Positions 1-5,801 are shown, numbered from the stretch's first letter. The stretch is 10,260 nt of DNA from Clostridia bacterium (GCA_017500625.1 JAFVYX010000083.1:1-10260), one strand, 5' to 3'. Numbers and translations: made by a program. The notes: generated by a model from the letters alone, not told the origin.

Positions 1-517
1 GCAGGTGGGCGATCTCGGGATAATAGCCGATCATGCGCTCACGGAGCGTGGCCATCGAGGCGCCCGTGCGCGCAAGGTAAATGGCCATCGCGACCGCCTC
101 GGCGCCCTTGAGGCCCTCGGGGTGGTTATGGGAGACCTCGGTCACCAGGCGCGAGAAGTATCGGACGTCCTCCTCGCTCTCCGAGATCCAGCCGACGGGG
201 CTTATGCGCATGGCCGCACCGTTGCCAAAGCTGTCGTAGGGCACGGGACGCTCGGTCAGCCAGCGGTAAAAGCGCTGGCCCCAGCCCGCGGTGGGATACT
301 GTCGGCCGATCTCGACCATTTTCTCAATAACAAAGGATTGAAAGCCGTCCTCACGCCAGCGCCCGCGCCGCAGAAGAAAGGCCCGCGCGATCGCCAACGT
401 CATCAGACTGTCATCGGTAAAGCGGCAGGTGGAAAGAAACAGCCCGAAATCCTTGCTTTTGTTGTTGCGGAACTCAAAGCGGCTCCCCACGATGTCTCCG
501 ACAAGCGCTCCCAGCAT
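1..517 (-). CDS. ADP-ribosylglycohydrolase family protein (5' part, runs off left edge)
   Basis: The first 172 residues of a DraG/ARH-type hydrolase can be read; the C-terminus lies outside the window. Family members remove ADP-ribose from modified proteins or nucleic acids using a binuclear Mg2+ site. Visible marks are the N-terminal GALVGDIVGSRFEF (residues 3-16), the metal-binding TDDSLMTLA (34-42), GNGAAMRISPVGW (98-110) and SHNHPEGLKGAEAVA (129-143), all in the family's order. The ATG at 517-515 is chosen because an AGGAGGAG-type ribosome binding site lies just upstream (about 525-533) and a consensus promoter precedes it. Full members are roughly 250-300 residues, so about a third is missing. 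It is transcribed away from the hydrolase at 782. The family call is firm; the substrate is not known. Confidence 0.93.
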   Translation of the reverse strand, partial: MLGALVGDIVGSRFEFRNNKSKDFGLFLSTCRFTDDSLMTLAIARAFLLRRGRWREDGFQSFVIEKMVEIGRQYPTAGWGQRFYRWLTERPVPYDSFGNGAAMRISPVGWISESEEDVRYFSRLVTEVSHNHPEGLKGAEAVAMAIYLARTGASMATLRERMIGYYPEIAHL

Positions 518-546
518 ACGGCTTTTCTCCTCCTTCGTTTTCTTTT

Positions 547-576
547 ATTATACCACACCCCCACGGACGGTGTCAA
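547..576 (-). promoter_or_regulatory. Sigma-A promoter of the ADP-ribosylglycohydrolase gene
   Basis: On the minus strand a perfect -35 TTGACA (576-571) is followed by 18 bp and a perfect -10 TATAAT (552-547). TGG directly before the -10 gives an extended -10. The predicted start of transcription is about 20 bp ahead of the ATG. Confidence 0.85.
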
Positions 577-598
577 ATGGGGGAGGGGTTGATTTTTT

Positions 599-633
599 GT
601 GCGGCAACTTCGGTTGTCGCACTTTTTGTTTTT
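599..633 (+). terminator. Intrinsic terminator, plus strand, with no plus-strand gene before it
   Basis: The stem GTGCGGCAAC (599-608) pairs with GTTGTCGCAC (613-622), with one G-U pair. It is capped by a C(TTCG)G tetraloop and followed by TTTTTGTTTTT (623-633). The T-run is on the plus strand only. The element sits between two divergent promoters, so it cannot terminate either neighbouring gene; it could stop antisense or read-through transcription. Confidence 0.75.
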
Positions 634-669
634 GAAAGGACCTTGCCATGGGACTATTCGAATTTTCTC

Positions 670-698
670 TTGAAACTCTTTTTCTTCTGTGGTATAAT
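670..698 (+). promoter_or_regulatory. Sigma-A promoter of the alpha/beta hydrolase gene
   Basis: -35 TTGAAA (670-675), 17-bp spacer, -10 TATAAT (693-698) preceded by TGG (extended -10). The leader to the ATG at 782 is about 75 nt. It holds a small hairpin (CGGCA 708-712 with TGCCG 716-720) and an AAGGGGAG ribosome binding site at 767-774. Confidence 0.8.
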
Positions 699-781
699 GG
701 CAATGATCGGCAGCGTGCCGAGAAAAACGGGGGACAAGCGTTCCTCGGAGCTTTAATGTCAACCGTAAGGGGAGCACCGAT

Positions 782-1791
782 ATGGACGTCACATCGATCA
801 GTCACCGCTACGAGCAAGCGCGGTTTTGCGCGCTCCCGCGCGCCATGGCCTATGACGGTACCGAGGATTTTGCGGCATGGCAGGCGGCGGCGCGGACGCG
901 CCTTGCCGAGCTTTTGTGCCTGCCCACGGCCCATGGCGAGCCCGCCCTTTCGCTAGAATACACCAAGGACTGTGACGGCTATACCGAGCACCGCTTCACC
1001 GTAGAGACCGAGCCCGGCTACCTTGTGCCCTGCCACCTTCTCCTTCCACAAGAGAAGATAGGGGCGGTGCCCCTGACGCTTTGCCTCAGCGGTCACGGCT
1101 CCGGTATGCACGTGGCCCTCGGCCGCGCCAAGGACGAGGCCGACGAGCGTTCTCTTAGCGAATGGCCGCACCGCGCCATGGCTCCGCGGGCCCTCCGCGA
1201 GGGACGGGCGGCGCTGGTGATCGAAGCGCGCGGCTTTGGCGAGGCCAGCATCACGGGGCGCGTCCCCTCCTGCACCGAAACGGCCAAGATCGCCCTGCTG
1301 GCGGGGCGAACGCTGCTCGGCGAGAGGGTGTTTGACGCGATGCGGATCCTTGACGCCGTGCTTTCGCACTTCCCCACGCTGGACCGCGAGGGCATCGTTT
1401 GTACGGGAAATTCGGGCGGCGGCACCGTTGCCTACTACCTTGCCTGCCTTGACGAGAGGATCGCCGTGGCGGCCCCCCCTGCTCGATCTGCAATTTTGAG
1501 TTCACTCTGGCGGCGATGCCGCATTGCCTTTGCAACCACGTCCCGGGGATCCGCCGCTACTTTGAGCTTAGCGATCTTGGCGGTCTTATCGCCCCGCGAG
1601 CCCTTGTGATCGCGGCGGGAAGGACAGACACCGACTTCCCCGCCGAGGGCACCGAGCGCACCTTTGAAGCGATACGGGCGCTCTATGCCACCGCCGGCGC
1701 GCCGCGGGCCTGCACCCTGGTCTTTGGCGAGGGCGGCCATTACAATTACGCCGATCTCCTTTGGGCCGAGATCCACCGTATGGGATATTAA
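782..1791 (+). pseudogene. Alpha/beta hydrolase (esterase / dienelactone-hydrolase-like), frameshifted at a C7 run
   Basis: Two plus-strand frames together encode one alpha/beta hydrolase. The first (ATG 782, RBS AAGGGGAG) carries the oxyanion-side LSGHGSGMH and the nucleophile elbow GNSGGG with Ser211, then reads past the family sequence and stops at 1609. The second frame takes over right after the run of seven C at 1473-1479. It gives CSICNFEFTLAAMPHC, then IAPRALVIAAGRTDTDFPAEG (candidate acidic residue) and FGEGGHYNY (candidate catalytic His), ending at TAA 1789-1791. Joined, the protein would be about 335-336 residues, a normal length for large bacterial esterase-like members. The cause may be a real indel, slippage or phase variation, or a homopolymer assembly error. 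As it stands the product lacks the acid and His and should be inactive. The gene stands alone, with its own promoter and terminator. Confidence 0.85.
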
Positions 1792-1795
1792 GAAG

Positions 1796-1826
1796 CCGAG
1801 CGCCGTTGGCGCTCGGTTTCCTCTTG
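1796..1826 (+). terminator. Intrinsic terminator after the hydrolase
   Basis: CCGAGCGCC (1796-1804), loop GTT, GGCGCTCGG (1808-1816), then a short, interrupted T-tract (TTTCCTCTT). It begins 4 bp after the hydrolase stop codon. The T-tract is weak and overlaps the -35 of the next promoter. The same 9-bp stem recurs in the terminator at 4161-4187. Confidence 0.75.
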
Positions 1827-1852
1827 AATTGCCCTCCCTTATATGCTATAAT
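1824..1852 (+). promoter_or_regulatory. Sigma-A promoter of the NhaC-family antiporter gene
   Basis: -35 TTGAAT (1824-1829), 17-bp spacer, -10 TATAAT (1847-1852) with extended TGC (1844-1846). Transcription would start near 1858-1860, so the 5' leader is only about 55 nt and almost entirely occupied by the structure described at 1858-1912. Confidence 0.8.
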
Positions 1853-1857
1853 GGCGG

Positions 1858-1912
1858 TAGCTTGCGTTCCCCGCAAAGACGCGGGTGGCTGATAACGGAA
1901 AGGAAAGACAAC
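1858..1912 (+). promoter_or_regulatory. Structured 5' leader of the antiporter gene; candidate cis-regulatory RNA
   Basis: The short leader can fold in two exclusive ways. Fold A is TTGCG (1862-1866) with CGCAA (1872-1876). Fold B is CCCGC (1870-1874) with GCGGG (1881-1885), closed by an outer pairing of TAGC (1858-1861) with GCTG (1888-1891). The A/G-rich ribosome binding site GGAAAGGAAAG (1897-1907) follows directly. A compact, switchable leader before a Na+/H+ antiporter fits an ion-sensing riboswitch; the Na+ or Li+ classes found upstream of antiporter genes are the obvious comparison. I could not align it to any of them here, so the class is a guess; the pairings are seen directly. Confidence 0.45.
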
Positions 1913-3223
1913 GTGAAGAAAGCAAATGCGTGGGCGCTTCTGCCGATCGGTATTTTCGTGGCGCTCTATCTTGGTCTTGGCATTACCTTTGAATACGGTC
2001 TCGACATTCCCATGGGCTTTTACAAGGTGCCGATCGTTCTTATCTTCCTTGTCGCGATTCTGGTGGCGTGTCTCCAGAACCGCGACGTAAGCTTTGACAA
2101 AAAGCTCTCGCTGATGGGCGCGGGCGTGGGCGACCGAAACATCATCACGATGCTCCTCATCTTCCTTCTTGCGGGCATCTTTGTGGGAGTCGTCGGACGG
2201 AGCAGCGCCGAGAGCGTGGCCTATTTTGTGCTTTCGATCGTGCCGCCGCGCTTTTCTGTGTGTGTATTGTTCCTTGTCGCCTGCTTTGTTTCCACCGCCA
2301 TGGGCACCTCGGTCGGCACGATCACCCTCCTCACCCCCATTGCGGCGGCCCTCTCGGTCACCTCGGGATTTTCGCTCCCGCTGTGCGTCGGCACGGTGGT
2401 GGGCGGCGCGATGTTCGGCGACAATCTCTCCTTTGTGTCGGACACCACGATCGCCGCCTGTCAGGGGCAGGGGTGCGCGATGAAGGACAAGTTCCGCACG
2501 AACTTTGCGATCGTTCTGCCCGCGGCCCTTGTGACGCTTGCGCTGATCCTTGCTCTTTCCCTGCAGGCCGACATTCAGCCGACCGTGCAGAAGCCCTACT
2601 CGCTCTTAGAGATCCTGCCCTACGTTCTTGTGCTGATCGGCGGCATCGTCGGTGTCAACGTTTTCCTGACGCTCCTTTGCGGCACGCTGGTGGGCGCGGT
2701 CATCATGCTCTTCTCGGGCGCTATGGACTTCCCAACGCTCCTTGAGAGCGCAGGCGTTGGCCTTTCGGGTATGTTCGAGACCTCGATGGTCGCGGTGCTG
2801 GTGGCGGCGCTCTGCGCCCTGATCCGCGAGGGGGGCGGCTTTCTGGCCCTGCTCGGGGCGATCCGCCGCATCTTCCGCGGGAAGCGGGCGGGGCAGCTCG
2901 GCATCGGGCTTCTCGTCGGGCTGATGGACGTGGCCACCGCCAACAACACGGTGGCGATCGTGATGGCCAACCCGATCGCTACGGAAATGGCCAAGGAGTA
3001 CGGCATCTCGCCGCGCAAGACGGCCTCGATCCTCGATACCTTCTCCTGCATCTTCCAGGGGATCCTTCCCTACGGCGCGCAAATGCTGGTCGCCCTGACC
3101 GCGGTGGGCACGATGGGGCTGGAGCTTTCGGCCTTTGCCGTCATCGGCCACCTCTTTTACCCGATGATGCTGCTCCTCAGCTCGCTTGTCTTTATGTTCC
3201 TTATCCCCGAGAAAAGAAAGTGA
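1913..3223 (+). CDS. nhaC: Na+/H+ antiporter, NhaC family
   Basis: A 436-residue polytopic inner-membrane protein with about ten to twelve hydrophobic segments, the normal length for NhaC-family exchangers. These trade cytoplasmic Na+ for external H+, giving sodium resistance and pH control; some relatives exchange organic or amino acids instead. Family marks are MGTSVGTITLLTP (130-142), MFGDNLSFVSDTTIAA (167-182, with Asp170, Asn171 and Asp177 as likely ion-path residues) and DVATANNTVAIVMANP (339-354, with Asn344 and Asn345). Start choice: GTG at 1913 sits 6 nt after GGAAAGGAAAG, and the first transmembrane helix begins a few residues on. The open frame extends upstream to 1664, but that part crosses the previous gene, its terminator and the promoter, so it is not coding. 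The gene is monocistronic. The family is clear; the ion specificity is inferred. Confidence 0.9.
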   Translation: MKKANAWALLPIGIFVALYLGLGITFEYGLDIPMGFYKVPIVLIFLVAILVACLQNRDVSFDKKLSLMGAGVGDRNIITMLLIFLLAGIFVGVVGRSSAESVAYFVLSIVPPRFSVCVLFLVACFVSTAMGTSVGTITLLTPIAAALSVTSGFSLPLCVGTVVGGAMFGDNLSFVSDTTIAACQGQGCAMKDKFRTNFAIVLPAALVTLALILALSLQADIQPTVQKPYSLLEILPYVLVLIGGIVGVNVFLTLLCGTLVGAVIMLFSGAMDFPTLLESAGVGLSGMFETSMVAVLVAALCALIREGGGFLALLGAIRRIFRGKRAGQLGIGLLVGLMDVATANNTVAIVMANPIATEMAKEYGISPRKTASILDTFSCIFQGILPYGAQMLVALTAVGTMGLELSAFAVIGHLFYPMMLLLSSLVFMFLIPEKRK

Positions 3224-3277
3224 AGCGCCATGACGCTCAGTGGAAGTGCATTTACCACACCTTAAAGCTTTGCTTGC

Positions 3278-3310
3278 AAAAAAGCCGCATTCATGCGGCT
3301 TTTTCTTTTT
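3278..3310. terminator. Bidirectional intrinsic terminator shared by nhaC and the SLOG gene
   Basis: The stem AGCCGCA (3283-3289) pairs with TGCGGCT (3294-3300), extended by A-T pairs on the outside, loop TTCA. T-runs follow on the plus strand (3301-3310) and, through the A-run at 3278-3283, on the minus strand. It serves the two convergent genes. Confidence 0.85.
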
Positions 3311-3327
3311 CTCGTCGGCTTTTCGGT

Positions 3328-3849
3328 TTATACATCGATAACGTTAACGATCTTCTTTTTCTTCCTTACCGCATAAGAATAGGCAACGGCCGTTCCGCTT
3401 CTCGGCTGTCGCTCCATAATGTCACGCTTACCTACCTTTCGTTTGGGCGGCATATAATTCTTATCAAAATACACGATACAAAACTCTGAATTGTTTATCA
3501 TTTCCTGATTGCGCTCCAAGCAAGCGGCTCTACCCGCATTTTCTATGCGCTCGGGAAAATACGTATCCTCATAACGCTCCATAAGACGTTCCCTATACCT
3601 CTCGGAAATGTACGGAAACGCCGACCTCACATAAACACGCCTTATGTGGGGGTATTTTTGTTTCAACCCCGTAACGATCTTATGACACAAAGCATCAAAT
3701 TCGCTTTTGCTGCCAAAATAAAAACGCTCCACCTTTTTTTCCGTTATCAAGAACTCAATCTCTCTTATAAGGCGCTCCTTTAGTGTAGGTGTTTCCTTGA
3801 TCTTCCGATGTCCAAAAAAGCAACACGACTGTTTTTTCAGCTCTTCCAT
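3328..3849 (-). CDS. SLOG-family (YpsA-like) nucleotide-binding protein
   Basis: A 173-residue soluble protein with the Rossmann-like features of clostridial SLOG/YpsA-type proteins: CCFFGHRK (9-16), a helix, then FYFGSKSEFD (43-52) with the glycine/serine turn, PHIRRVYVR, and a C-terminal SGTAVAYSYA (151-160). SLOG domains are thought to bind nucleotides, nucleotide-sugars or ADP-ribose-like ligands; the exact role of this subfamily is unknown. ATG 3849 is preferred. It has GGTGAAGG upstream (3859-3852), the family motif begins within ten residues, and a plausible -10 at 3903-3898 would place an upstream GTG (3897) at or before the RNA start. The gene is visibly more AT-rich than its neighbours (many AAA, ATA and TTT codons), suggesting acquisition by transfer. 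It ends at a terminator shared with nhaC. Confidence 0.8.
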   Translation of the reverse strand: MEELKKQSCCFFGHRKIKETPTLKERLIREIEFLITEKKVERFYFGSKSEFDALCHKIVTGLKQKYPHIRRVYVRSAFPYISERYRERLMERYEDTYFPERIENAGRAACLERNQEMINNSEFCIVYFDKNYMPPKRKVGKRDIMERQPRSGTAVAYSYAVRKKKKIVNVIDV

Positions 3850-3871
3850 AACCTTCACCACAAAATAATTT

Positions 3872-3888
3872 GGATATACGGTATATCC
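3872..3888. promoter_or_regulatory. Perfect 17-bp palindrome, candidate operator
   Basis: GGATATAC (3872-3879), one central base, GTATATCC (3881-3888). It lies just downstream of the candidate -10 of the SLOG gene and about 70 bp upstream of the RHH regulator gene. That placement suits a repressor site blocking the minus-strand promoter. Nearby are direct copies of TAAACACA at 3891-3898 and 3923-3930, and an inverted TGTTTA at 3909-3914. The structure is seen; binding is inferred. Confidence 0.5.
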
Positions 3889-3897
3889 GTTAAACAC

Positions 3898-3906
3898 ATT
3901 CTATCA
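3898..3906 (-). promoter_or_regulatory. Candidate extended -10 promoter of the SLOG gene
   Basis: On the minus strand TG (3906-3905), one base, then TAGAAT (3903-3898). No good -35 is seen (TTTATT at the 17-bp spacing). Transcription would start near 3891, immediately before the palindrome, leaving a leader of about 40 nt to the ATG at 3849. Confidence 0.4.
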
Positions 3907-3956
3907 CATGTTTAGGGTAAAATAAACACAAAACATATTTATTTTGGAGTGATTTT

Positions 3957-4157
3957 ATGGCTATTAAGAGCGTTTCTATCCGAATTGAAGAAGAAATGTT
4001 AGATAAAATTGCCTATGTTGCCGATTATGAGGGGCGCAGTGTGAACAGTCACGTTCTGGTATTGATCCGAGAAAGCATCAAGACCTTTGAGGAGACCCAC
4101 GGGGCGATCCGAGCGAGCATTGACCCCGACGTGAACGTAAAGCCCTCCCGCAAATAA
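3957..4157 (+). CDS. Arc-type ribbon-helix-helix DNA-binding protein
   Basis: A 66-residue protein. KSVSIRIEEEMLDKIAYVAD at residues 4-23 gives the beta strand and first helix of an Arc/MetJ fold; GRSVNSHVLVLIRESIKTFEE follows as the turn and second helix. Arc-type proteins bind DNA as dimers, placing the strand (here SVSIRI) in the major groove, usually at short palindromic or tandem half-sites. Start ATG 3957 has a GGAG ribosome binding site about 8 nt upstream (3946-3949). It is divergent from the SLOG gene and may regulate it and itself. An antitoxin role is possible, but no toxin-like partner is adjacent. Composition changes inside the gene: the 5' half is AT-rich like the SLOG gene, the 3' half GC-rich like the chromosome. 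No clear -35/-10 pair was found for it. Confidence 0.8.
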   Translation: MAIKSVSIRIEEEMLDKIAYVADYEGRSVNSHVLVLIRESIKTFEETHGAIRASIDPDVNVKPSRK

Positions 4158-4160
4158 AAA

Positions 4161-4187
4161 AACCGAGCGCCGAGGCGCTCGGTTTTT
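4161..4187. terminator. Bidirectional intrinsic terminator (RHH gene / DUF1295 gene)
   Basis: AACCGAGCGC (4161-4170), loop CGAG, GCGCTCGGTT (4175-4184), T-run to 4187 on the plus strand. The A-run at 4155-4162 gives the T-run on the minus strand. It lies between two convergent stop codons, 3 bp from one and 1 bp from the other, and reuses the CCGAGCGCC arm of the terminator at 1796. Confidence 0.85.
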
Positions 4188-4188
4188 G

Positions 4189-4992
4189 TTATGCGATCAA
4201 AAACTTGTATTTCTCCACGCTGTACAGGGGAATGAGCGGGAGCAGGATCGGCACGCGCTTGACGTAGGCCCGGTACTCGGGATCGCTGCCGTAGTTTTTG
4301 TTCTGGCGGAGCTCAAGACGGCGCGCGCCCGAGAACATCACGAAGATGATGCCCGCATAGCCCACGGCCGAGAGGATCCACTGGCCAACGCCCGAAAGCG
4401 AGCCGATGCCGCTGAGCAGCACGCCCGTCCAGAAGATCATCTCCCCAAGGTAGTTGGGGCAACGGACGATGCGGTAGAGCCCCGTATCGACAAAGCGACG
4501 CGGGTTCTTCTTTTTGGCGGCGTTCTTCTGAAGGTCGGCGGCGGTCTCCAGCGCAAGACCAAGGGCCATAACGCCCACACCGACGTACGCCATGACGTTA
4601 TCGGCGCTGCCGTTCTCCATACGGTAGAAGACGGGAAGCACCTGGGTGACGTAGAGGGCGGCGCAGGTCAGCCAGATGGCGCACTTGACGCCGAAGGGAA
4701 TGGTCTTGCCGTCCTTGATCTCGCCCGTCATGTGCTTTTTGTAGGAGGCGCTTTTCAGCTCGCGAATGGCGAGATAGCCCGAAAGGCGGAGGCCGTACAG
4801 AATAAAGAGGGCCGAGAGAAGCACGGTCGCGGGAGTGAGGGTGGCGCGGTACAGCACCAGCATCACGATGCCCTCGGCGGCGATCGAGAAGCCGTAGCCA
4901 AGCGAGATGAACCACACGTAGTTTTTGAAGCCCATGGCGCTGACAAGCACGGCGGCACCTAAAATGAAGAGAAGCGAAAGCGGAAAGGTCAT
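4189..4992 (-). CDS. DUF1295 / steroid-5-alpha-reductase-like integral membrane protein
   Basis: A 267-residue protein with about seven hydrophobic segments (near residues 4-20, 27-48, 55-72, 104-122, 133-152, 185-200 and 205-222). It has the C-terminal signature of the DUF1295 / 3-oxo-5-alpha-steroid 4-dehydrogenase-like fold: GLYRIVRCPNYLGE (171-184), then SGARRLELRQ and a YRAYVKRVPILLP ending (240-252). Related enzymes reduce lipid double bonds with NADPH or methylate isoprenylcysteine; no substrate can be assigned. ATG 4992-4990 is chosen because AAAAGGAGA lies 6-14 nt upstream and a consensus promoter precedes it. The open frame continues to 5127 but crosses that promoter. Cys178 stands where many relatives have His. 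Transcription diverges from the LUD gene, with facing promoters. Confidence 0.85.
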   Translation of the reverse strand: MTFPLSLLFILGAAVLVSAMGFKNYVWFISLGYGFSIAAEGIVMLVLYRATLTPATVLLSALFILYGLRLSGYLAIRELKSASYKKHMTGEIKDGKTIPFGVKCAIWLTCAALYVTQVLPVFYRMENGSADNVMAYVGVGVMALGLALETAADLQKNAAKKKNPRRFVDTGLYRIVRCPNYLGEMIFWTGVLLSGIGSLSGVGQWILSAVGYAGIIFVMFSGARRLELRQNKNYGSDPEYRAYVKRVPILLPLIPLYSVEKYKFLIA

Positions 4993-5023
4993 AGCGTTGT
5001 CTCCTTTTATTTTTTCCTTAACC

Positions 5024-5052
5024 ATTATACACGGGCGCGCGCGAAAAAGCAA
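5024..5052 (-). promoter_or_regulatory. Sigma-A promoter of the DUF1295 gene
   Basis: On the minus strand -35 TTGCTT (5052-5047), 17-bp spacer, -10 TATAAT (5029-5024). The leader to the ATG is about 25 nt and contains an AAAAGGAGA ribosome binding site. Confidence 0.75.
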
Positions 5053-5080
5053 GGGAAAAGTGCCCAATGCTTGCTTTTTC
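5043..5080. repeat. 11-bp inverted repeat spanning the two divergent -35 boxes
   Basis: GAAAAAGCAAG (5043-5053) is the exact reverse complement of CTTGCTTTTTC (5070-5080), with 16 bp between. Each arm contains the TTGCTT -35 box of one promoter. It could be a shared regulator site, or simply two copies of one promoter upstream element facing each other. Confidence 0.7.
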
Positions 5081-5099
5081 TTCGATTTTGTGCTATAAT
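5071..5099 (+). promoter_or_regulatory. Sigma-A promoter of the LUD-domain gene
   Basis: -35 TTGCTT (5071-5076), 17-bp spacer, extended -10 TGCTATAAT (5091-5099). The leader to ATG 5129 is about 25 nt and carries AAGGAGA at 5117-5123. Confidence 0.8.
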
Positions 5100-5128
5100 C
5101 AAGACAACGAACGCACAAGGAGAGCATT

Positions 5129-5731
5129 ATGGACTTTACGGCATTGCAATCGGCGCTGGAGAAGCGGGGCTACCGCGTCTCGGTCTTTGCGACGGGCGTG
5201 GAGGCCGCCCGCTACCTCGATGACGAGATCGACGGGCAGGTGGTCGGCTTCGGCGGCAGTATGACGCTGCGCGATCTCGGTCTTTACGACCGCCTTTTGA
5301 AGCACAACGCGGTGCTGTGGCACTCGGGAAAGAAGGATCCCTGGGAGCGCCGCCACGCCCTCCGCAAGGCGATGACGGCCGACGTCTATCTCTCCTCGGT
5401 CAACGGCATTGCCGAAACGGGCGAGATCGTGAATATCGACGGCATCGGCAACCGCGTGGCCGGCACGCTCTTTGGCCACAAAAAGGTCTATTTCGTGGTG
5501 GGGCGCAACAAGGTGGCGCCGACACTGGCGGCGGCCATTGACCGCGCGCGCAACGTGGCCGCCCCGAAGAACGCCGCGCGCCTCGGCAAGAAAACCCCCT
5601 GCGTTGTGGACGGCCGCTGCCACGACTGCTCCTCGCCCGACCGCATCTGCCGCGAGCTGGCGATCCTTTGGCAAATGCCGATGGAGGGGGATTACGAGGT
5701 CGTTCTCATCGACGAGGACCTCGGCTTTTAA
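5129..5731 (+). CDS. LUD-domain protein (LutC/YkgG-like, DUF162)
   Basis: A 200-residue cytoplasmic protein of the LUD family, whose best-known members (LutB, LutC) work in L-lactate oxidation. Single-gene LUD proteins like this one are frequent in anaerobic Firmicutes and their function is not settled. Seen here: a short N-terminal helical part with ALEKRGYRVSVFATGVEAARYL, the core VVGFGGSMTLRDLGL (38-52), TADVYLSSVNGIAETGEIVNIDG with GNRV, KKVYFVVGRNKV, and a C-terminal cysteine cluster Cys158-x5-Cys164-x2-Cys167-x6-Cys174. The cluster could bind Zn or an Fe-S centre, an inference from spacing only. The start is set by AAGGAGA 5 nt upstream. No lutA or lutB partner is adjacent; the gene is monocistronic, with a strong promoter and a strong terminator. 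Confidence 0.88.
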   Translation: MDFTALQSALEKRGYRVSVFATGVEAARYLDDEIDGQVVGFGGSMTLRDLGLYDRLLKHNAVLWHSGKKDPWERRHALRKAMTADVYLSSVNGIAETGEIVNIDGIGNRVAGTLFGHKKVYFVVGRNKVAPTLAAAIDRARNVAAPKNAARLGKKTPCVVDGRCHDCSSPDRICRELAILWQMPMEGDYEVVLIDEDLGF

Positions 5732-5763
5732 TCAAGTTTTGTTTACATAAACAGGTTTTTTAT

Positions 5764-5801
5764 GACCGCGTAGAGCTTTCTACGCGGTCTTTTTTTGTTT
5801 T
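5764..5801 (+). terminator. Strong intrinsic terminator after the LUD gene
   Basis: GACCGCGTAGA (5764-5774), loop GCTT, TCTACGCGGTC (5779-5789), then seven T (5790-5796), G and four more T. A weaker hairpin lies between it and the stop codon (TGTTT 5740-5744 with AAACA 5749-5753, then GG and six T), so it may act as a tandem terminator. Confidence 0.92.

Noticed and set aside
648..956. 102-codon plus-strand frame overlapping the hydrolase start
   Set aside because: It contains the promoter itself and overlaps a clear gene in another frame.
1664..1912. Upstream extension of the NhaC reading frame
   Set aside because: It runs through the end of the hydrolase gene, its terminator and the nhaC promoter; the GTG at 1913 has the ribosome binding site.
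4186..4962. A 258-codon plus-strand frame opposite the DUF1295 gene
   Set aside because: His/Gly/Ala-rich shadow translation that starts inside the shared terminator; the minus-strand gene has promoter, ribosome binding site and family motif.
4993..5127. Upstream extension of the DUF1295 frame
   Set aside because: It crosses the gene's own promoter; the ATG at 4992 has a good ribosome binding site.
5740..5753. TGTTTA/TAAACA inverted pair after the LUD gene as another site of the RHH regulator
   Set aside because: It is more simply read as a weak upstream part of the tandem terminator; a six-base match is not enough to claim an operator.
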